64,000 bases of DNA, taken from contig JBBMNZ010000007.1 of NCBI GenBank assembly GCA_037954325.1, forward strand, positions 17,213,001 through 17,277,000, written 5' to 3'. The notes below the pieces were generated by a model that did no database searches, was not told where the DNA came from, and worked only from the letters and a program-made list of their open reading frames with translations. Numbering within the stretch: the first letter of the stretch is position 1; every line of letters begins with the position of its first letter. Source of the stretch: Fistularia commersonii (Eukaryota; Chordata; Actinopteri; Syngnathiformes; Fistulariidae). The position numbers and the translations under genes were made by a program. Of this stretch, positions 62,036-64,000 are shown piece after piece.

Positions 62036-62350
62036 GGGTGTGGCCGTACTGGTCGTCCACATTTATCCAAAGGAAGCGCTGCGGCCTCCGCGACCTGCAA
62101 ACTCGCGCCAAAACCACACCATAAACCACGCCCGACACGCACCGTTACCGGGACCTGTCGCGTCGTGGACGGCAGCAGACGCCTATTCGATCGAGTCCAC
62201 GCGTGAAAAGCCAAGATGACGCGGAGCCCAATTTTTTGCGCGTTGGAGGTGGATCTACTTTTTGCCACTGCGCATTGATAGAATCACACTCTGAATTCCA
62301 GGAATACTGTGGCGGCAAAAATTGGGACTGAATCACACGTGGATTGAAAG
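61860..62350 (-). promoter_or_regulatory. mych: mych proximal promoter region with E2F, TATA-like and GC/CACCC motifs
   Basis: This is a locally GC- and CpG-richer block in AT-rich surroundings. Seen: TTTTGGCGCG on the minus strand (62104-62113), a consensus E2F site; GCGGGAAAA (61868-61876), a second E2F-like site; CACGCCC/CACACCC boxes near 62126 and 62034; a TATA-like GGATAAATG (62059-62067, minus); and a CACGTG E-box (62336-62341). E2F control of the MYC P2 promoter is established in mammals. The assignment here rests on motifs and on position just upstream of the predicted first exon. Confidence 0.55.
61930..61992 (-). CDS. Candidate 20-codon upstream ORF in the mych leader
   Basis: The ATG at 61992 on the minus strand opens a 20-codon frame (MPLCSNLNFQRREPQNNRYF) that ends at a TAG at 61930, about 100 nt before the exon 1 donor. 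Its peptide resembles nothing I recognise. If transcribed it would be expected to lower initiation at the main ATG, a common type of control for growth regulators. Inclusion in the mRNA depends on the inferred transcription start, so this is tentative. Confidence 0.3.
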   Translation of the reverse strand: MPLCSNLNFQRREPQNNRYF

Positions 62351-62549
62351 AAGAGGCTGAGTGTCTCGCTGCCTTACTGTCTACCGGCCTCCCCCTTCCC
62401 CTTCCCCTCTTTTTCCTCCTCCTCCGCACTCTGGGTGTAGCATTTAAAAAAAACAAAACTCAAACTGAGATTTTCACAAAGGAAAAGGGGGGGAACAAGG
62501 ACCGGTAACGCGGGTCGTTTGGGGTCGGCTCTCCTTTGGTGACATGGAT

Positions 62550-63701
62550 GAGTCGTTTACAAGTAAATAAACATGTTTTTAGTGGGGAACGATGTTTGTG
62601 CACGCACAAAGATAATGTGTATATTGTCTTTCGTAAGTGAGGTTACAGTATTTAAACGCCTGTCTCACAGGAGAGACAGACAGACAAGTACATCCCACAC
62701 ATCTTCCAAGTGTTTCACCATCCATTTATCCCCGGTTCCTCCGATTACCTCTTCTGCTACTACTACTACTACTATCACTCGTATTACTGCATCTACTCCA
62801 ATTACAAATTTAGCAGCGCGCAAAGGGAACCCGTTTATGGAAACATAGAATTGCGCTTTTAACTACTGCTTCGATTCATGTAATGAATGTTTTGAAAAGG
62901 AGAAGACAGAAACTAATATCGTAATCTTCCCCAGGATACATCTGTTCACTTTGTGTTTCAGTGTTTTTTATATTTTATCATTTTAAATATGCTTCACTTC
63001 GGGAAATTATTGCTAAAACGGTGATTAAAGAAAAACTTGTCAATTCGAAATATGCGGCATGTTCAAGTTTTGTTTTTTTTTTTTTTTAAGATGAAATAAC
63101 TATCAAAATCCCCTGTTTGAGACACCGCCTTTTCTCCTCCATCCCTTGTCGCGCCTCCCGCGCGCCGGTGGGTTACGTAACGGACAAGAACTCAATTGAA
63201 CACGTGCGCGAAATGTCCACCAATCACGCGTCAGCTTCTGATCACGTGAGGTCTGAGCAAGTCCTCCGGGAATCCGCCAACAACAGCTCCGTGTCTCCAC
63301 ACACACACAGACACACACACACACAGACACACACACACACACTTTAATGCGTGTCCACATGGGCTAGAGCGTGCGTCATTTTAATATGAAAATATGCCGC
63401 GATCAAAATGCCGTTAGTTACCGCTGCATAACCAGCGTGATGTGTGACGGCATTTCCCAAAAAAACAAAAAAAAAAAAACAACAACGCTGTATTTTATGG
63501 TAATAAATTCACGTGTTTTATTTAATGTATTTATTATTTATCTGTATTTGCACGCGTTCTGCACTCGGAGAAACTGTTTTTTTTTTGCGTCAATGCAAAG
63601 TGTAAATACATTTTACGTTTTCATAAACTGAAGGACCATAATGATTTCAATAAAGAAGAAAAAAAAGACAAAAAGACCGACAATAAATTATATATACACA
63701 C

Positions 63702-63738
<37 letters not shown>

Positions 63739-64000
63739 ACACATATTCACACATCTATGTATATAAAGACAAAAAAGACAGAGAAACAATTAATGACATA
63801 TGTAAAAAAGAGAGACAATAGATCATATATATGCACCCACACACATATATATATATATTATGTATATAGTGTTTCAGATTTGTGTGCGCGTGCGCGTGCG
63901 CGCTTAGCAGCTGGTGTAGGGCGGATCGCAGGAGCAGAGAACATTTTGTAATAGCGGGAGATATCAGACACAAAGGATGGAGAGCAGGGGAATATGTGGG
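62550..64000. other. Intergenic sequence upstream of mych
   Basis: No coding exon is visible. Besides the motif cluster at 63165-63260 it contains a CTA triplet run (62756-62775), an interrupted CA tract (63296-63342), poly-A/T patches, an (AT)n array (63703-63733), a second short AT array (63845-63858) and a GTGCGCGTGCGCGTGCGCGC stretch near 63883-63902 that alternates purine and pyrimidine. Confidence 0.7.
63165..63260. promoter_or_regulatory. CpG-rich motif cluster upstream of mych
   Basis: About 1.1 kb upstream of the predicted start there is a short CpG-rich block. It holds a 10-bp palindrome GTTACGTAAC (63172-63181; TTACGTAA is the PAR-bZIP/NFIL3 site), two CACGTG E-boxes (63201-63206, 63243-63248) and a CCAAT box (63220-63224). 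This density of perfect motifs suggests an enhancer or distal promoter. Function is inferred. Confidence 0.4.

Noticed and set aside
62145..62456. 103-codon minus-strand ORF upstream of mych
   Set aside because: Arg/Pro-rich translation of the GC-rich promoter with no family resemblance. It would need a transcription start well upstream.

Overview
This window is vertebrate nuclear DNA, almost certainly from a ray-finned (teleost) fish. It is AT-rich and gene-poor. It is full of (CA)n/(GT)n microsatellites and of short dispersed repeats of types common in teleosts: retroposon tails, a tRNA-like-headed ATGG-tailed repeat, piggyBac, hAT-Charlie and pogo/Tigger remnants, and fragments of non-LTR reverse transcriptase. 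I see no prokaryotic features, CRISPR arrays, operons or functional tRNA/rRNA genes.

The only intact gene I can support is a MYC-family transcription factor on the minus strand in the last 8 kb. Its two coding exons (60241..59707 and 59037..58475) join in frame across canonical splice sites. The predicted protein is 365 aa, with a MYC box I phosphodegron, MYC box II, an acidic EEEIDVV segment and a C-terminal bHLH-leucine zipper with five perfectly spaced heptad leucines. The divergent N-terminus points to the fish paralogue mych rather than myca/mycb, mycn or mycl. A non-coding first exon probably ends at a GTAAGT donor at 61830. Upstream of it lie E2F motifs, a TATA-like motif and GC/CACCC boxes (about 61860-62350), and a CpG- and E-box-rich block lies at 63165-63260. 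Intron 1 carries a perfect (CA)64 tract only 71 bp past the donor.

The remaining ~56 kb (1-56200), downstream of the gene, is a desert with no convincing protein-coding exon. Layout from left to right: L2/V-SINE-like tail (1530-1610); tRNA-like-headed repeat (1901-2213); perfect palindromic piggyBac-type MITE (6217-6308); deleted Tigger-like element (7586-8060); reverse-transcriptase fragment A (11216-12215); retroposon 3' end (14276-14400); large compound microsatellite (16527-16813); GAA-tailed retroposon copies (20121, 22220, 26482, 50987; three with target-site duplications); reverse-transcriptase fragment B (21525-22120); (CA)54 (35344); a perfect DR1 nuclear-receptor motif (36800); a decayed piggyBac transposase (42319-44106); a pogo-like element (about 44440-45690) holding a solo LTR (45090-45529); and a complete internally deleted hAT-Charlie element (48142-48861).

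I found no new multi-gene system. The most checkable items are the precisely bounded transposon insertions with target-site duplications, the nested LTR-in-pogo structure, and several regulatory-looking details of the mych locus: the uORF, the CA tract beside the donor, inverted repeats in the 3' UTR and overlapping convergent poly(A) signals.
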